Shown: positions 38,198-48,028 of the stretch, one piece after another | Layout: each line of letters starts with the position of its first letter | Position numbering within the stretch: position 1 is the stretch's first letter | Source: Pararhizobium arenae | GTDB lineage: Bacteria; Pseudomonadota; Alphaproteobacteria; Rhizobiales; Rhizobiaceae | Length of the DNA: 64,000 nt | Reading direction: 5' to 3' | NCBI RefSeq assembly: GCF_001931685.1 | Contig: NZ_MOOY01000005.1 | Location: 131,106-195,105, forward strand | Made by a program: the position numbers and the translations under genes | Notes under the pieces: generated by a model | The model's database searches: none | What the model saw: only the letters and a program-made list of their open reading frames with translations | Told to the model about the DNA's origin: nothing

Positions 38198-40612
38198 TCA
38201 GTTGAGATAGGTCTGGGCAAGGATATCGGAAAATCTTTCCAGCTCCTGTTCCAGTCGCTTGTACACCGCCGCGTTCATGCCATCCGGCGTCATCACCGCA
38301 AGGCCGGCATGCAGGCGCATGGCCTCGCGGTAGAACGACGACATCTGGCCGTTGCCATAGGCGTTCGGCAGTTGTTCAACCTCCGTCTTTATCTCGTTGA
38401 GCTGATAGAGAACCGAGCGCGGGTTTAGAGGATCGAGCGCCAGCAGGTCGGTGACGGTCAGCGCGGCCGTATTGACGTTGTAGCGCCGCCTGTGGGTCAT
38501 AACGCTGTCGCCGATTTCAAGCAGCATGTCGTAGGCGCCGTCAGGCGTGTCTTCACCCGTCATATGGCCGAGCAGCCGGGTCATGTGCAGGCCGCGTTCC
38601 AGGTAGCGGCCAATCGAAAGGAAGCGCCAGCCGGTGAAGCGATACATGTTTTCATGCACCAGGCCGGCAAAGCCCGCGAGCTTGCGCAGCAGCACAGTCA
38701 TCGCGTGGGTGGCGTCGTCGCCCACCTCGACGGTCGCCTGAAACTTGCGCGCCGTCTTGGCGAGATCGTTCAGCGCCAGCCAGCCATCGGCGGAAAAGCG
38801 ATCGCGGATGTTGCCGGCGCTGAAGAGCGCGCTGTTGATGTTGGCGATCAGGCTGTCGGGCACCGCCTGCTTGGTGTCGATATCCAGGGCGGAGAGATAG
38901 GTCGAGACATCCTTCAAGAGCGGCATGTTCGGGTCCGCGGTCTCCGCGAACCGGCCGTTCCAGGCGCGCAGGATGCGCAATGCCCCTTCCGCCCGCTCGA
39001 TGTAGCGGCCCAGCCAGAAGAGATTGTCCGCTGCGCGGCTCGGCAGGCTGCCGGGCATGGTGCGGATGAAGCTTTCCTCGGGCGGAAGCAGCGACGTGCG
39101 TTCCACGGGGCGATTGCTGACGATCCAGACGTCGGCTGCGGAACCACCGGCTTGCATCGCGATTGCGGCTGCGTTGGCGCCGCTGCCGATCCGGGCGAAA
39201 CCGCCCGGCATGACCTGCCAGCCTTCGCGGGTGCGGGCAACATAGACACGAAGGCTCATCGGCCGCGGCACCAGCTTGCCGTTGATCCAGGCGGGCGTCG
39301 TCGACAGTGTCACCGCTTCCTGACCGACAAGCTTTGCGCCGTCCGTTTTCAGCCAGTCGGCCACCGAAAGCTTGGCGGTGTCGCGCAGCGACGAACCCAG
39401 AACCGATTGTCCGTTGTCGTCGAAGAAGGGGCGGGTGGAATAGGCTGGGCCGATCACCATTTTCTCGATGTTGCCCATCACATGGTCGCGCTCGGGCTGC
39501 TGCCCGCACCACCAGGTGGCGATGCTCGGCAGGAGCAGGTCTTCGCCCAGGAGTTGGCGACAGATCACCGGCATGAAAGCGAGGAAGGCGCGGGTTTCCA
39601 GAATGCCGGATCCAAGCGCGTTGACGATCGTCACGGAGCCGGCGCGCAGGGCCTCGACCAGTCCCGGCGTTCCGATATGGGAGCGCTGGTTGAGCTCCAG
39701 CGGATCGGCGAAGGCGGCATCGAGGCGGCGCCAGAGAACGCCGACCGGCTTCAGGCCGGCGACGGTGCGCACCATTACCCGGTCGTCAACCACCGTCAGA
39801 TCTTCGCCTTCGAGCAGCATGAAGCCGAGGTAGCGGGCGATATAGGCGTGCTCGAAATAGGTTTCGTTGGCAAGGCCCGGCGTCAGGACGGCGATACGGT
39901 CGTCAGGGTGTCGCTTGCGCGATTGCAGCATGTCCCGGAAGGCGCCGAAAAAGCCCGCAAGCCTGTGCACATGGGTTTCGGCGTAGAGATCGGAAAAGGC
40001 GCGCGTCGTCGCAACCCGGTTTTCGAGCGCGAAGCCGGCGCCGGAGGGCGCTTCGGTGCGATCGGACAGCACCCACCAGTTACCGTCCGGCCCGCGGCCG
40101 ATCTCGAAGGAGCAGAAATGCAGGAAGTGATCGTCGGCCGGTTTGACGCCGACCATGGGGCGCAGAAATTCCGGATTGGCCCCCACCAGAGAGGGCGGAA
40201 CGACGCCTTCGGATACGAGACGGTTAGGTCCGTAGATATCGGCCGCCAGCTTTTCCAGGAGATCGGCCCGCTGTACGAGCCCGGCGCTCAGATTTGCCCA
40301 TTCGTCCTCGTCGATCAGGACCGGTACATGGGAGAGGGGCCAGCTTCGCTCCGAACTTTCCTTGCTGCCATAGGCACGGTAAAAGACGCCGGCATCGCGC
40401 AGGTAGCGGTCGGCGCGGGCAAAGCGGTTGGAAAGTTCGGTCTCGTCCATACGGCCGATGCTGGCGAGCAGGTGCTGCCAGACGGAGCGCACGTTTCCGT
40501 GGATATCGACCATCTCGTCGGCAATGCCGGGCAAGGCCCGATAGCCGAAAACCGGATCGTCCGTGATCCGGTTTTCCTGTGTTGCCGCTTCGCTGGTCTT
40601 CGTCTTTGCCAT
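38198..40612 (-). CDS. circularly permuted ATP-grasp + alpha-E fusion protein
   Basis: An 804-residue fusion. Residues 1 to about 480 match the circularly permuted ATP-grasp domain (PSLVGANPEFLRPMVGVKP, RTEAPSGAGFALENRVATTR, PGLANETYFEHAYIARYLGF, NALGSGILETRAFLAFMP); residues about 490-800 are the all-helical alpha-E domain (RAADNLFWLGRYIERAEGAL, GWRFLSIGRYLERGLHMTRL). In many genomes these are two genes. Comparative genomics has predicted such modules to form peptide-like amide bonds; no product is known to me. The start MAKTKTSEAA is 5 bases from the stop of the DUF2126 gene, so the pair is coupled. Confidence 0.9.
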   Translation of the reverse strand: MAKTKTSEAATQENRITDDPVFGYRALPGIADEMVDIHGNVRSVWQHLLASIGRMDETELSNRFARADRYLRDAGVFYRAYGSKESSERSWPLSHVPVLIDEDEWANLSAGLVQRADLLEKLAADIYGPNRLVSEGVVPPSLVGANPEFLRPMVGVKPADDHFLHFCSFEIGRGPDGNWWVLSDRTEAPSGAGFALENRVATTRAFSDLYAETHVHRLAGFFGAFRDMLQSRKRHPDDRIAVLTPGLANETYFEHAYIARYLGFMLLEGEDLTVVDDRVMVRTVAGLKPVGVLWRRLDAAFADPLELNQRSHIGTPGLVEALRAGSVTIVNALGSGILETRAFLAFMPVICRQLLGEDLLLPSIATWWCGQQPERDHVMGNIEKMVIGPAYSTRPFFDDNGQSVLGSSLRDTAKLSVADWLKTDGAKLVGQEAVTLSTTPAWINGKLVPRPMSLRVYVARTREGWQVMPGGFARIGSGANAAAIAMQAGGSAADVWIVSNRPVERTSLLPPEESFIRTMPGSLPSRAADNLFWLGRYIERAEGALRILRAWNGRFAETADPNMPLLKDVSTYLSALDIDTKQAVPDSLIANINSALFSAGNIRDRFSADGWLALNDLAKTARKFQATVEVGDDATHAMTVLLRKLAGFAGLVHENMYRFTGWRFLSIGRYLERGLHMTRLLGHMTGEDTPDGAYDMLLEIGDSVMTHRRRYNVNTAALTVTDLLALDPLNPRSVLYQLNEIKTEVEQLPNAYGNGQMSSFYREAMRLHAGLAVMTPDGMNAAVYKRLEQELERFSDILAQTYLN

Positions 40613-40617
40613 TCTGT

Positions 40618-43600
40618 CTATAACCCTGCCGGACGCCTGAGGTCGAGCGTCAGGGGAAACTCCTGCGATGGGGTCTCGGGGGTGAGGAGATAGCCGCCGG
40701 GAGTATGTCCCCAGGGCTCGAAACGCGCCAGTCTGCGGGCTTCGGCCTCGTTGCCGTTGACCGGAAACGTGTCGTAACTGCGTCCGCCCGGATGGGCAAC
40801 ATGGTAGATGCAGCCGCCGATCGAACGCTTCGACCATGTATCATAGATATCGAATGTAAGTGGCGTATTAACGGGAAGAACCGGATGCAGACCGGATGCC
40901 GGCTGCCACGCCTTGTAACGCACGCCGGCCACCGCGACGCCCGACATGCCGGCCGGCTTCAGCGGAACGGGACGGCCGTTGCACGCGACCGTGTAGCGCT
41001 CGGGGTTGGCGGTTTCCAGCCTGACCTGCAGGCGCTCGACCGAACTGTCGACATACCGCACCGTGCCGCCCACCGCGCCCTGTTCGCCCATGACATGCCA
41101 GGGTTCCAGCGCCTGACGCAGCTCGAGCTTGGCGCCCTCGTATTCCACTTCGCCGCAGAACGGAAAACGGAACTCGAGCTGAGCTTCGAACCATTCGGAC
41201 CGGATGTCAAAACCGTTGCTCCTCAGGTCGGCAAGCACGTCGAGAAAATCCTGCCAGACGTAATGCGGCAGCATGAACCGATCATGCAGGGTCGTGCCCC
41301 AGCGCACGAGGCCGCCATCGGCGGGGTTCTGCCAGAAACGGGCGATGAGGGCGCGCACCAGCAGTTGCTGGGCAAGGCTCATGCGGGCATTCGGTGGCAT
41401 CTCGAAGCCGCGGAATTCGACGAGGCCAAGACGACCGGTCGGGCCATCCGGCGAAAACAGCTTGTCGATGCAGATTTCCGAGCGGTGGGTGTTGCCGGTC
41501 ACGTCGGTCAGGAGATTTCGGAACAGCCGGTCCACCATCCACGGCAGCGGCGCCTGCGCCATGCCGGGCAGCGGCACCTGCGCCATGGCGATTTCCATTT
41601 CGTAAAGCGTGTCGTGGCGCGCTTCGTCGATGCGCGGTGCCTGGCTGGTCGGGCCAATGAACATGCCGGAGAAGAGGTAGGACAGGGAGGGATGACGCTG
41701 CCAGTGCAGGATCAGGCTTTTCAGCAGATCAGGACGACGCAGGAAGGGGCTGTTGTTGGGGTTGTTGCTACCTACAACCACATGGTTGCCGCCGCCGGTG
41801 CCGGTGTGGCGTCCATCGATCATGAACTTGTCGGCGCCAAGCCGTGTCTGACGGGCCTCCTCATAGATCGCGGTTGTGATCTCCACGCAATCCTTCCAGT
41901 TGGAGGCGGGGTGGATATTGACCTCGATCACGCCGGGGTCTGGAGCGACACGCATGACGTTGATGCGTTCGTCCTGTGGCGGCGAATAGCCTTCGATATG
42001 GATCGGCAACCCCAGGTCCGATGCGGCCTTTTCTGCGGCGGCGATCAGGTCGAGATAGTCCTCCACCCGCTCGACGGGCGGCATGAAGACGCAAAGCCGC
42101 CCGTCGCGCGGCTCGACGCTCAACGCCGTGCGCACCGCGCCGCGAATATCGGCGTTTGCGGCTTCAAGCACCTGCTCGACGCGCTTCTGGCGCTCTTCCG
42201 CAGCGGCCTTTCGCGATGCTTCAGCCAATGCACGCGCCGGCGCGCCGTAATCGGGCAATTCTTCCCGCTCGATCGATGGGTCGGCCTCGTGGATATAGGG
42301 ATATTGCGATGGTGGCACATAGGGCAGGGTGCCAAGCGGCATGCGAAAGCCGATCGGGCTATCGCCTGGGATCAGAAAGATCTTGCCGCGTCGCGTGCGC
42401 CATTTTTCGGAAATCCATTTCTGGCCGCCGGCTCGCGCATTCCACGCCTGGACGGGGAGAATATAGCCGGTGGGTGTCGTTAGTCCCCGTTCGAAGACCT
42501 TGGCGATCCGGGCGCGTTCTTCCGGACTTTCGAGTTTGGAATTGGACGGATCGACGTTTTCGGGAAGGCTGCCTTCCTTGATGATCCACTCGGCGGGATC
42601 CTCGAAGGCGGGAATGATCATGTCATTCTGAATTTCGAGTTCGGCGGCAATGCCGGCGATCAGGGCCTCCGCCTCCTTGGCGGTCACACGGGTATCCTTG
42701 CCCTCGGCGGCGATCAGCTCCGGATTATGCCAGATCGGCTTGCCGTCCTTGCGCCAGTAAAGCGAGAAGGTCCAGCGCGGCAGGCTTTCGCCGGGATACC
42801 ATTTGCCCTGGCCGTAATGCAGGAAACCACCGGGCGCGAAGCGGTCGCGCAGGCGGCGAATGAGCTTGTCGGCCATTTCGCGCTTGGTCGGGCCCACGGC
42901 ATCGGTGTTCCATTCGCCGGATTCGAAATCGTCGATGGAAACGAATGTCGGCTCCCCGCCCATGGTGAGGCGGACATCGGCGCCGTTCAGAACCTGGTCG
43001 ACATGATCGCCCAGCGCATTTAGCGCTTCCCAGCTTTCGTCCGAAAACGGCTTGGTGATGCGCGGATGTTCGGCCACGCGCGAGACCGTCATGTCGAAGG
43101 CGAAGGTGGTGTTGACATCGCCGTAGAGCCCGCCGGTAATCGGAGCGGCGTTTCCGTAGTGCGGCGTTGCGGCGAGCGGAATATGACTTTCGCCCGTCAG
43201 AAGGCCGGAGGTCGGGTCGAGGCCAATCCACCCGGCGCCGGGGATGTAGACTTCGCACCACGCATGCAGATCTGTGAAATCGACCTCGGTGCCGGAAGGC
43301 CCGTCGAGCGCCTTGAGATCAGGCGCGAGCTGGATGAGATAGCCCGAGACGAAGCGGGCGGCCAGCCCGAGATGCCGGAGAATCTGCACGAGAAGCCAGC
43401 TGGAATCGCGGCAGGAGCCGAGCGCCAGCGTCAGCGTCTGCTCCGGGGTCTGCACGCCGGGCTCCATGCGGATCACGTAGTTGACCGCCTGCTGCAGGCG
43501 GGCGTTCAGGCCAACCACGAAATCCACGGTTCGTTGCGGGGTGCGGTCGATCTGATCAAGATAGGCTTGCAGGGCAGGGCCGGCTGGCTCGGCCTTCATG

Positions 43601-43950
43601 TAGATTTTCAGGTCGTCCCTGATCTCTTCCGCATAGTCGAACGGCCACGTCTCCGCCTCCTCTTCCACGAAGAAGTCGAAGGGATTGTACACCGTCATGT
43701 CTGCGACGAGATCGACTTCGATCTTCAGTTCGGAGACGGGATCGGGAAAGACGTAGCGGGCGAGGTAGTTGCCGTAGGGATCCTGCTGCAACGTCACGAA
43801 ATGATCGGAAGGCGAAACCCGCAGCGAGTGGCTGATAACCTTGGTCTTGGAATGGGCTGCAGGCTTGAGCCGGATGATCTGCGGCCCGAGACGGACCGGT
43901 TTGTCATACTGATAATGGGTGAGATGATAGATCGCAGCCTTGATTGCCAT
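40618..43950 (-). CDS. transglutaminase-DUF2126 large protein
   Basis: A 1110-residue protein. The N-terminal Bact_transglu_N region ([19 protein letters not shown]) leads into a transglutaminase core with Cys in [13 protein letters not shown], His in [10 protein letters not shown] and Asp in LDPTSGLL (about residues 150-270). From about residue 320 to the end is the DUF2126 region, with [30 protein letters not shown] and [11 protein letters not shown]. It is the upstream gene of the three-gene set and matches the known family composition. Cytoplasmic; biochemical activity unknown. Confidence 0.92.
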   Translation of the reverse strand: MAIKAAIYHLTHYQYDKPVRLGPQIIRLKPAAHSKTKVISHSLRVSPSDHFVTLQQDPYGNYLARYVFPDPVSELKIEVDLVADMTVYNPFDFFVEEEAETWPFDYAEEIRDDLKIYMKAEPAGPALQAYLDQIDRTPQRTVDFVVGLNARLQQAVNYVIRMEPGVQTPEQTLTLALGSCRDSSWLLVQILRHLGLAARFVSGYLIQLAPDLKALDGPSGTEVDFTDLHAWCEVYIPGAGWIGLDPTSGLLTGESHIPLAATPHYGNAAPITGGLYGDVNTTFAFDMTVSRVAEHPRITKPFSDESWEALNALGDHVDQVLNGADVRLTMGGEPTFVSIDDFESGEWNTDAVGPTKREMADKLIRRLRDRFAPGGFLHYGQGKWYPGESLPRWTFSLYWRKDGKPIWHNPELIAAEGKDTRVTAKEAEALIAGIAAELEIQNDMIIPAFEDPAEWIIKEGSLPENVDPSNSKLESPEERARIAKVFERGLTTPTGYILPVQAWNARAGGQKWISEKWRTRRGKIFLIPGDSPIGFRMPLGTLPYVPPSQYPYIHEADPSIEREELPDYGAPARALAEASRKAAAEERQKRVEQVLEAANADIRGAVRTALSVEPRDGRLCVFMPPVERVEDYLDLIAAAEKAASDLGLPIHIEGYSPPQDERINVMRVAPDPGVIEVNIHPASNWKDCVEITTAIYEEARQTRLGADKFMIDGRHTGTGGGNHVVVGSNNPNNSPFLRRPDLLKSLILHWQRHPSLSYLFSGMFIGPTSQAPRIDEARHDTLYEMEIAMAQVPLPGMAQAPLPWMVDRLFRNLLTDVTGNTHRSEICIDKLFSPDGPTGRLGLVEFRGFEMPPNARMSLAQQLLVRALIARFWQNPADGGLVRWGTTLHDRFMLPHYVWQDFLDVLADLRSNGFDIRSEWFEAQLEFRFPFCGEVEYEGAKLELRQALEPWHVMGEQGAVGGTVRYVDSSVERLQVRLETANPERYTVACNGRPVPLKPAGMSGVAVAGVRYKAWQPASGLHPVLPVNTPLTFDIYDTWSKRSIGGCIYHVAHPGGRSYDTFPVNGNEAEARRLARFEPWGHTPGGYLLTPETPSQEFPLTLDLRRPAGL

Positions 43951-44135
43951 GCAGTTCTTTACCCCTCGGGACGGTCTTTGCCGTCATTTTCGCAAGTTTG
44001 TGCAATGCGAAGAGAGATTGCAAGGCTCGAATTCCCCGTGCCGCAAATGCGGTAGTATAGCCGTCGCAGGCGGGACAGGACGTTGCCGGACGGCTGAGGC
44101 GGGCCGCCCGGCAGATCGGTAGCAAGCGTGGGGAC

Positions 44136-44915
44136 CTATCGCTTGGGAGCTACCAATGCAAAAAAGGCACCCTGGGGATCGGTGCCCTGCACGACCCAGG
44201 CGCCACCCGGCACTTCCATCGGGCCGTTGACGACCGTGCCGCCGGCCGAATGGATGCGCTCGATGGCGGCATCGATTGCCTCGACGTTGATATAGAAGCT
44301 CCAATAGGGCGGCGCGGGGATCGAAGCGAACTTTGTCATCATGCCGCCGAACGCGGCCTCGCCCGTGCCGAAAAGCTGGTAGATGCCCATCGGCCCCATG
44401 TCCATGGCTTCGAACTTGATCCAGTTGAACAGCTTGGAATAGAAGGCGAAGGCGGTATCGAGGTCGCCGGCCATCAGCTCGTGCCAGCCGATGAAGCCCG
44501 GCGTTCCCATCGGGGCCGTCGGCGGCATGTCGCCATCCGTTCCGCGAAACAGCGCAAAGACGCCGCCATGTGGATCGGTGACGACCGCGAAGCGTCCGAC
44601 GCCCGGAATATCGTCCGGCGCGCGGTGCACCGTGCCGCCATTGGCCGCGACATCCGCTGCAGCGGCATCAACATCGTGCACAGCAATATAGCCCAGCCAT
44701 GCCGGCGGGATGTTCATGTCGAGCGCGCTCTGAGGCATTGTCATCAGGCCGGCGACCTGCTCGCCGCTCGGGGCCGTAAAGAGAGTGTAGTCGGCTCCAG
44801 GCATGCCGGAATCTTTCGATCCCCATCCGGTCACCGTCGTATAGAAGGCATCAGCCCCCTTCGTGTCGGTCGTCATCAGTTCGTACCATACGAAGTTCCC
44901 GTGCATATCCGGCAT
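44136..44915 (-). CDS. VOC (glyoxalase/bleomycin-resistance fold) protein, two tandem domains
   Basis: A 259-residue protein of two VOC modules: one from GNFVWYELMTTDTKGADAFY to DPHGGVFALFRG, the second from GFIGWHELMAGDLDTAFAFY to DPQGAFFALVAPKR. Each repeats the W-x-E-L-M-x-x-D start. The fold hosts metal-dependent lyases, dioxygenases and simple binding proteins; the activity cannot be fixed here. GAGGAGAG precedes ATG 44915. It stands about 110 bases from the DUF899 gene on the same strand. Confidence 0.85.
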   Translation of the reverse strand: MPDMHGNFVWYELMTTDTKGADAFYTTVTGWGSKDSGMPGADYTLFTAPSGEQVAGLMTMPQSALDMNIPPAWLGYIAVHDVDAAAADVAANGGTVHRAPDDIPGVGRFAVVTDPHGGVFALFRGTDGDMPPTAPMGTPGFIGWHELMAGDLDTAFAFYSKLFNWIKFEAMDMGPMGIYQLFGTGEAAFGGMMTKFASIPAPPYWSFYINVEAIDAAIERIHSAGGTVVNGPMEVPGGAWVVQGTDPQGAFFALVAPKR

Positions 44916-45024
44916 TCTGCTCTCCTCAATCTTCGCTTTGAAAGGACGTGAAAGACCACGGCGGCGAACAAGCATCCGCCGCCTTGTTATCGATTGTGTG
45001 ACGTGCTGATGGTGGCCGAGGCGC

Positions 45025-45756
45025 TCAGGCGCAGCAGGATTGCGTCTTGGCCGGCTGCTCGTATTCGTCGTGGCGCTTCACGAAGCTCAGGGTCGAGGTT
45101 TCGTTCCGGCCTTTCGGTGCGCGGTCAAGGATCATCAGCGTGCTGAGGATCTCTTCGCCGCCGCGGGCATAGTCCGAATAGGTGTGATAGATCGCGCCAT
45201 CGGTGTCCTTGTAGAAGGCGCTCATGCCCGGCAGCTCGTCATGGGCGTCTTCGCTCGGGGTCTCGCGGAAATTGTAGAAGACCTTGCCGCTTTCCAGTTC
45301 CTCCTTGGTGAAGGAGACGTTGTAGTCGGAGTTGAAGTCGCTGCCGTAGGATGACACCCACGGGAAATCCCAGCCCATGCGCTTCTTGTAGGCCTCGATC
45401 TTGTCGAGCGGCGCGCGTGCAACGATCACCAGCGAAACATCGTGATTGTTGAGGTGGACGAGGGCGCCGCCGAGATGGTCGGCAAGGAAGGAGCAGCCGG
45501 GGCAGCCGGCATCCCAGTCCGGGCCGAACATGAAGTGATAGATCATCAGCTGGCTGCGGCCTTCGAAAAGGTCTGCCAGCGTCTTCTTGCCCGTGGGGCT
45601 GTCGAATGTGTAGGCCTTGTCGATCTTCACCCACGGCATGGCCTGCCGTTCGGCGCGAATCTTGTCGCGAAGGCGCGTTTCCTCCTTCTCGACGGCCAGA
45701 AGACTGCGCCGTGCTTCAAGCCACTCCTCGCGCGATACAACCGGATTGCTCAACAT
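45025..45756 (-). CDS. DUF899 thioredoxin-like protein
   Basis: A 243-residue member of the DUF899 family (thioredoxin-like fold). Key features: WVKIDKAYTFDSPTGKKTL, FGPDWDAGCPGCSFLADHL with a CPGC pair at the thioredoxin active-site position, and SSYGSDFNSDYNVSF. It ends in SCCA. A redox role is inferred from CPGC and fold. Divergent from a MarR gene, with a perfect palindrome in the 71-base gap, so it is probably under that regulator. Confidence 0.85.
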   Translation of the reverse strand: MLSNPVVSREEWLEARRSLLAVEKEETRLRDKIRAERQAMPWVKIDKAYTFDSPTGKKTLADLFEGRSQLMIYHFMFGPDWDAGCPGCSFLADHLGGALVHLNNHDVSLVIVARAPLDKIEAYKKRMGWDFPWVSSYGSDFNSDYNVSFTKEELESGKVFYNFRETPSEDAHDELPGMSAFYKDTDGAIYHTYSDYARGGEEILSTLMILDRAPKGRNETSTLSFVKRHDEYEQPAKTQSCCA

Positions 45757-45804
45757 CGGTCATTCCTCCTCAGAAATCACGTTTCGTTCCCGTTGACTGA
45801 AAAG

Positions 45805-45816
45805 GTTGATATCAAC
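45805..45816. promoter_or_regulatory. palindromic operator between the DUF899 and MarR genes
   Basis: A perfect 12-bp palindrome, GTTGATATCAAC, lies 11 bases before the MarR start codon and 48 bases from the divergent DUF899 start. Site type (TTG...CAA arms) and position match MarR operators, which usually repress both divergent promoters. Confidence 0.6.
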
Positions 45817-45827
45817 ATTATTCGGCC

Positions 45828-46274
45828 ATGTCAAAGCATATCGTAATCCCGTTCGAGACCACGCTTCACGTTCGAGACACCTGCCTGTGTCTGCATGTGC
45901 AGCGCGCGGCGCGAGCCTTGGCGCGCAAATTCGACGATGCGCTGCGCCCGCTCGACCTCACCAATGGCCAGTTTTCCCTGCTGATGTCCCTCAATCGACC
46001 GGAGCCGCCGCCGATGGCGCCTGTCGCCCATCTTCTCGCCATGGATCGCACGACATTGACGGCGGCGCTGAAGCCTCTGGAGAAGCGCGGTCTCGTCGTT
46101 GTTCTCGTCGATCACGCCGATCGCCGCCAGCGCCGCATGAAGCTGACGCCTGCCGGGCATCTTCTGCTGTCGCAAGCTTTGCCGATCTGGAAGAAGACCC
46201 ATGCGGAGGTCGATGCGGGCCTCGGCGAGGGCGTGCCCGCGCGCTTGCGCAACGACCTCATGGCCTTGGCCTGA
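45828..46274 (+). CDS. MarR-family transcriptional regulator
   Basis: A 148-residue winged-helix protein: CLCLHVQRAARALARKFDDAL, DNA-binding region VAHLLAMDRTTLTAALKPLE and wing VDHADRRQRRMKLTPAG. Two Cys in DTCLCLHV near the N-terminus could be redox-sensing, as in OhrR/DUF24-type sensors, but this is inference. The VOC gene follows 53 bases downstream, probably in one transcript; the DUF899 gene diverges. Confidence 0.88.
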   Translation: MSKHIVIPFETTLHVRDTCLCLHVQRAARALARKFDDALRPLDLTNGQFSLLMSLNRPEPPPMAPVAHLLAMDRTTLTAALKPLEKRGLVVVLVDHADRRQRRMKLTPAGHLLLSQALPIWKKTHAEVDAGLGEGVPARLRNDLMALA

Positions 46275-46327
46275 CCATTTTTCCCCGATCAAATAGAACG
46301 AGCAACAACAGCAGGAGGAGACTGCCC

Positions 46328-46735
46328 ATGCGCATGATTTTTGTGAACCTTCCGGTCAAGGACGTCGCGCGATCGAAGGCGTTCTTTTCAGGCCTGGGAT
46401 TGGGGTTCAGTTTCAACGACGAATATTCCGACGAATCGACCGCCTGCATGGTCATCGAGCAGAACATCTACGTGATGCTCATGCACGAAGATCGCTTCAA
46501 GGGATTTCTCAAGGGAGAGGTCAGCGACACCTCGAAGGGAACGGAAGTCCTGACATGCCTTTCGGTATCGAGCCGGAAGGACGTGGACGACACGCTCGCC
46601 AAGGCGCTGGAACTGGGCGGCAAGCCCTGGCTGCCGATCATGGACTATGGCTTCATGTATGGCTGCAGCTTTCAGGATCCCGACGGCCACGTCTGGGAGC
46701 TTTCCTACATGGAGCCGCAGGCACCCCCGGCGTGA
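46328..46735 (+). CDS. VOC-family protein
   Basis: A 135-residue single VOC module (MIFVNLPVKDVARSKAFFSGLG, ending DPDGHVWELSYMEP), the second half containing the usual Glu metal-ligand position in WELSY. AGGAGGAG precedes ATG 46328. Likely co-transcribed with the MarR gene. Members act as lyases, dioxygenases or antibiotic-binding proteins; the specific role is not visible. Confidence 0.85.
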   Translation: MRMIFVNLPVKDVARSKAFFSGLGLGFSFNDEYSDESTACMVIEQNIYVMLMHEDRFKGFLKGEVSDTSKGTEVLTCLSVSSRKDVDDTLAKALELGGKPWLPIMDYGFMYGCSFQDPDGHVWELSYMEPQAPPA

Positions 46736-46911
46736 TCGAAACTTCCCGCTGGAATCGCGGGCGGCTTCTTCGGCAACTTCAGCGACATGGCGAGAATTAG
46801 GGATATGGACCAAGCTCCGGGTGCCTTGATCCAAAGGGCTTTGGACTGCTAGTTTCGCGACGAACCCGGCTGCACCTTTGCAAAACACCTTGCCTTGGAG
46901 ACACTTGCCTC

Positions 46912-47886
46912 ATGCACCGGCCAAAGCCCCTGCTTGCTTTCCTGATGATCCTGCTTCTGCCCTGCTTCGCCTTGGCCGGAGAATTGCGGGACGCGACGTT
47001 CAAAAGCCCGACCCTCGGCGCGGACCTGAATGTCAATGTCTACATCCCCGATGGCCGCCCGCCGCTGGAGGGCTGGCCGGTGCTGTATCTCCTGCATGGT
47101 CATGGCGGAAACCAGAACAGCTGGCGCGATCTCGGCAAGATCCAGCCGACTTTGGACCGCATGATCGCCAACCGCACGATCAAGCCGCTGGTGGTGGTCA
47201 TGCCGGCTGCGAAAAACAGCTGGTATGTCGATTCCGGTCCTGCCGGCGGCCCCGGCGATTACGAAACCGCAATCACGGTCGATCTCCGCAAGCAGATCGA
47301 GGCAACGCTGCCGGTACGCCAGGATCGGGACGGTCGCGCCATCGCCGGTCTGTCCATGGGCGGCTACGGCGCCTTACGTCTCGCCTACAGCCATCCCGAC
47401 CTCTATGATTCCGTCGCCAGCATGTCGGGCGCCATCTGGCACAACATCCCGGAAACCGAGCTTTCCAAGACCCCCGCGGACCTCAAGCTCATTCACGACA
47501 ATATGTTCTTCCACAAGGTCAATCCCGAGACGATCCTTGCCGGCATCGTGCTGCCCTCGGTCGGCGATCATTTCTCCGGGTCCTTCGGCACGCCGTTCAA
47601 TGCGCGCATCTTCAACGAGAAGAACATCTTCACCATCGCCGCGCGCCGTCTGGGCAAGGGCGGCTCCCTGCCGCCGACCTATCTGACCTGCGGCGACGAT
47701 GACGGTTTCCGCCTCTGGCGCGGCGCGATCGCGCTCTACGATATGCTGCAGGCCCACGGCCGCACCGCCGAGTTGCGCCTGACCGATGGCGATCATCACT
47801 GGAGCGTGTGGCGCAGCGAAATTGCAAATGTGCTAAAGTTTATCGACAAACAGTTGGCAACGGGCGAGATTATGGCGAAACAGTGA
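46912..47886 (+). CDS. secreted alpha/beta hydrolase of the esterase D / antigen-85 type
   Basis: A 324-residue product with a signal peptide (MHRPKPLLAFLMILLLPCFA, cleavage near ALA-G) and a putative esterase domain: YLLHGHGGNQNSW, nucleophile Ser148 in GLSMGGYGALRLA, charge-relay Asp in TCGDDDGF and His in DGDHHWSVW. Periplasmic or secreted. Members cleave short acyl or aromatic esters or transfer acyl groups; the substrate is unknown. Single gene. Confidence 0.88.
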   Translation: MHRPKPLLAFLMILLLPCFALAGELRDATFKSPTLGADLNVNVYIPDGRPPLEGWPVLYLLHGHGGNQNSWRDLGKIQPTLDRMIANRTIKPLVVVMPAAKNSWYVDSGPAGGPGDYETAITVDLRKQIEATLPVRQDRDGRAIAGLSMGGYGALRLAYSHPDLYDSVASMSGAIWHNIPETELSKTPADLKLIHDNMFFHKVNPETILAGIVLPSVGDHFSGSFGTPFNARIFNEKNIFTIAARRLGKGGSLPPTYLTCGDDDGFRLWRGAIALYDMLQAHGRTAELRLTDGDHHWSVWRSEIANVLKFIDKQLATGEIMAKQ

Positions 47887-47921
47887 CGCCATTTCCGAGT
47901 ATTACAGTTTTGTGACACTAA

Positions 47922-47951
47922 TATAATCGGCATTTCAATTGGAAATGCCGA
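47922..47951 (+). promoter_or_regulatory. opgC promoter with overlapping inverted repeat
   Basis: A perfect -10 hexamer TATAAT (47922-47927) runs into a perfect inverted repeat TCGGCATTTC-AATTG-GAAATGCCGA (47927-47951). The expected start site falls inside the repeat, 78 bases or more before the opgC ATG. No strong -35 is visible, as in activator-dependent promoters. Without T-runs the repeat is not a good terminator for the esterase gene. Confidence 0.45.
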
Positions 47952-48028
47952 AAGTAACCCGTTCATTGCCGGTTCATCCAGGCGCTCTACCCTTTATACG
48001 GTTAAAAAACCGCCGATGGGATGGTGCT

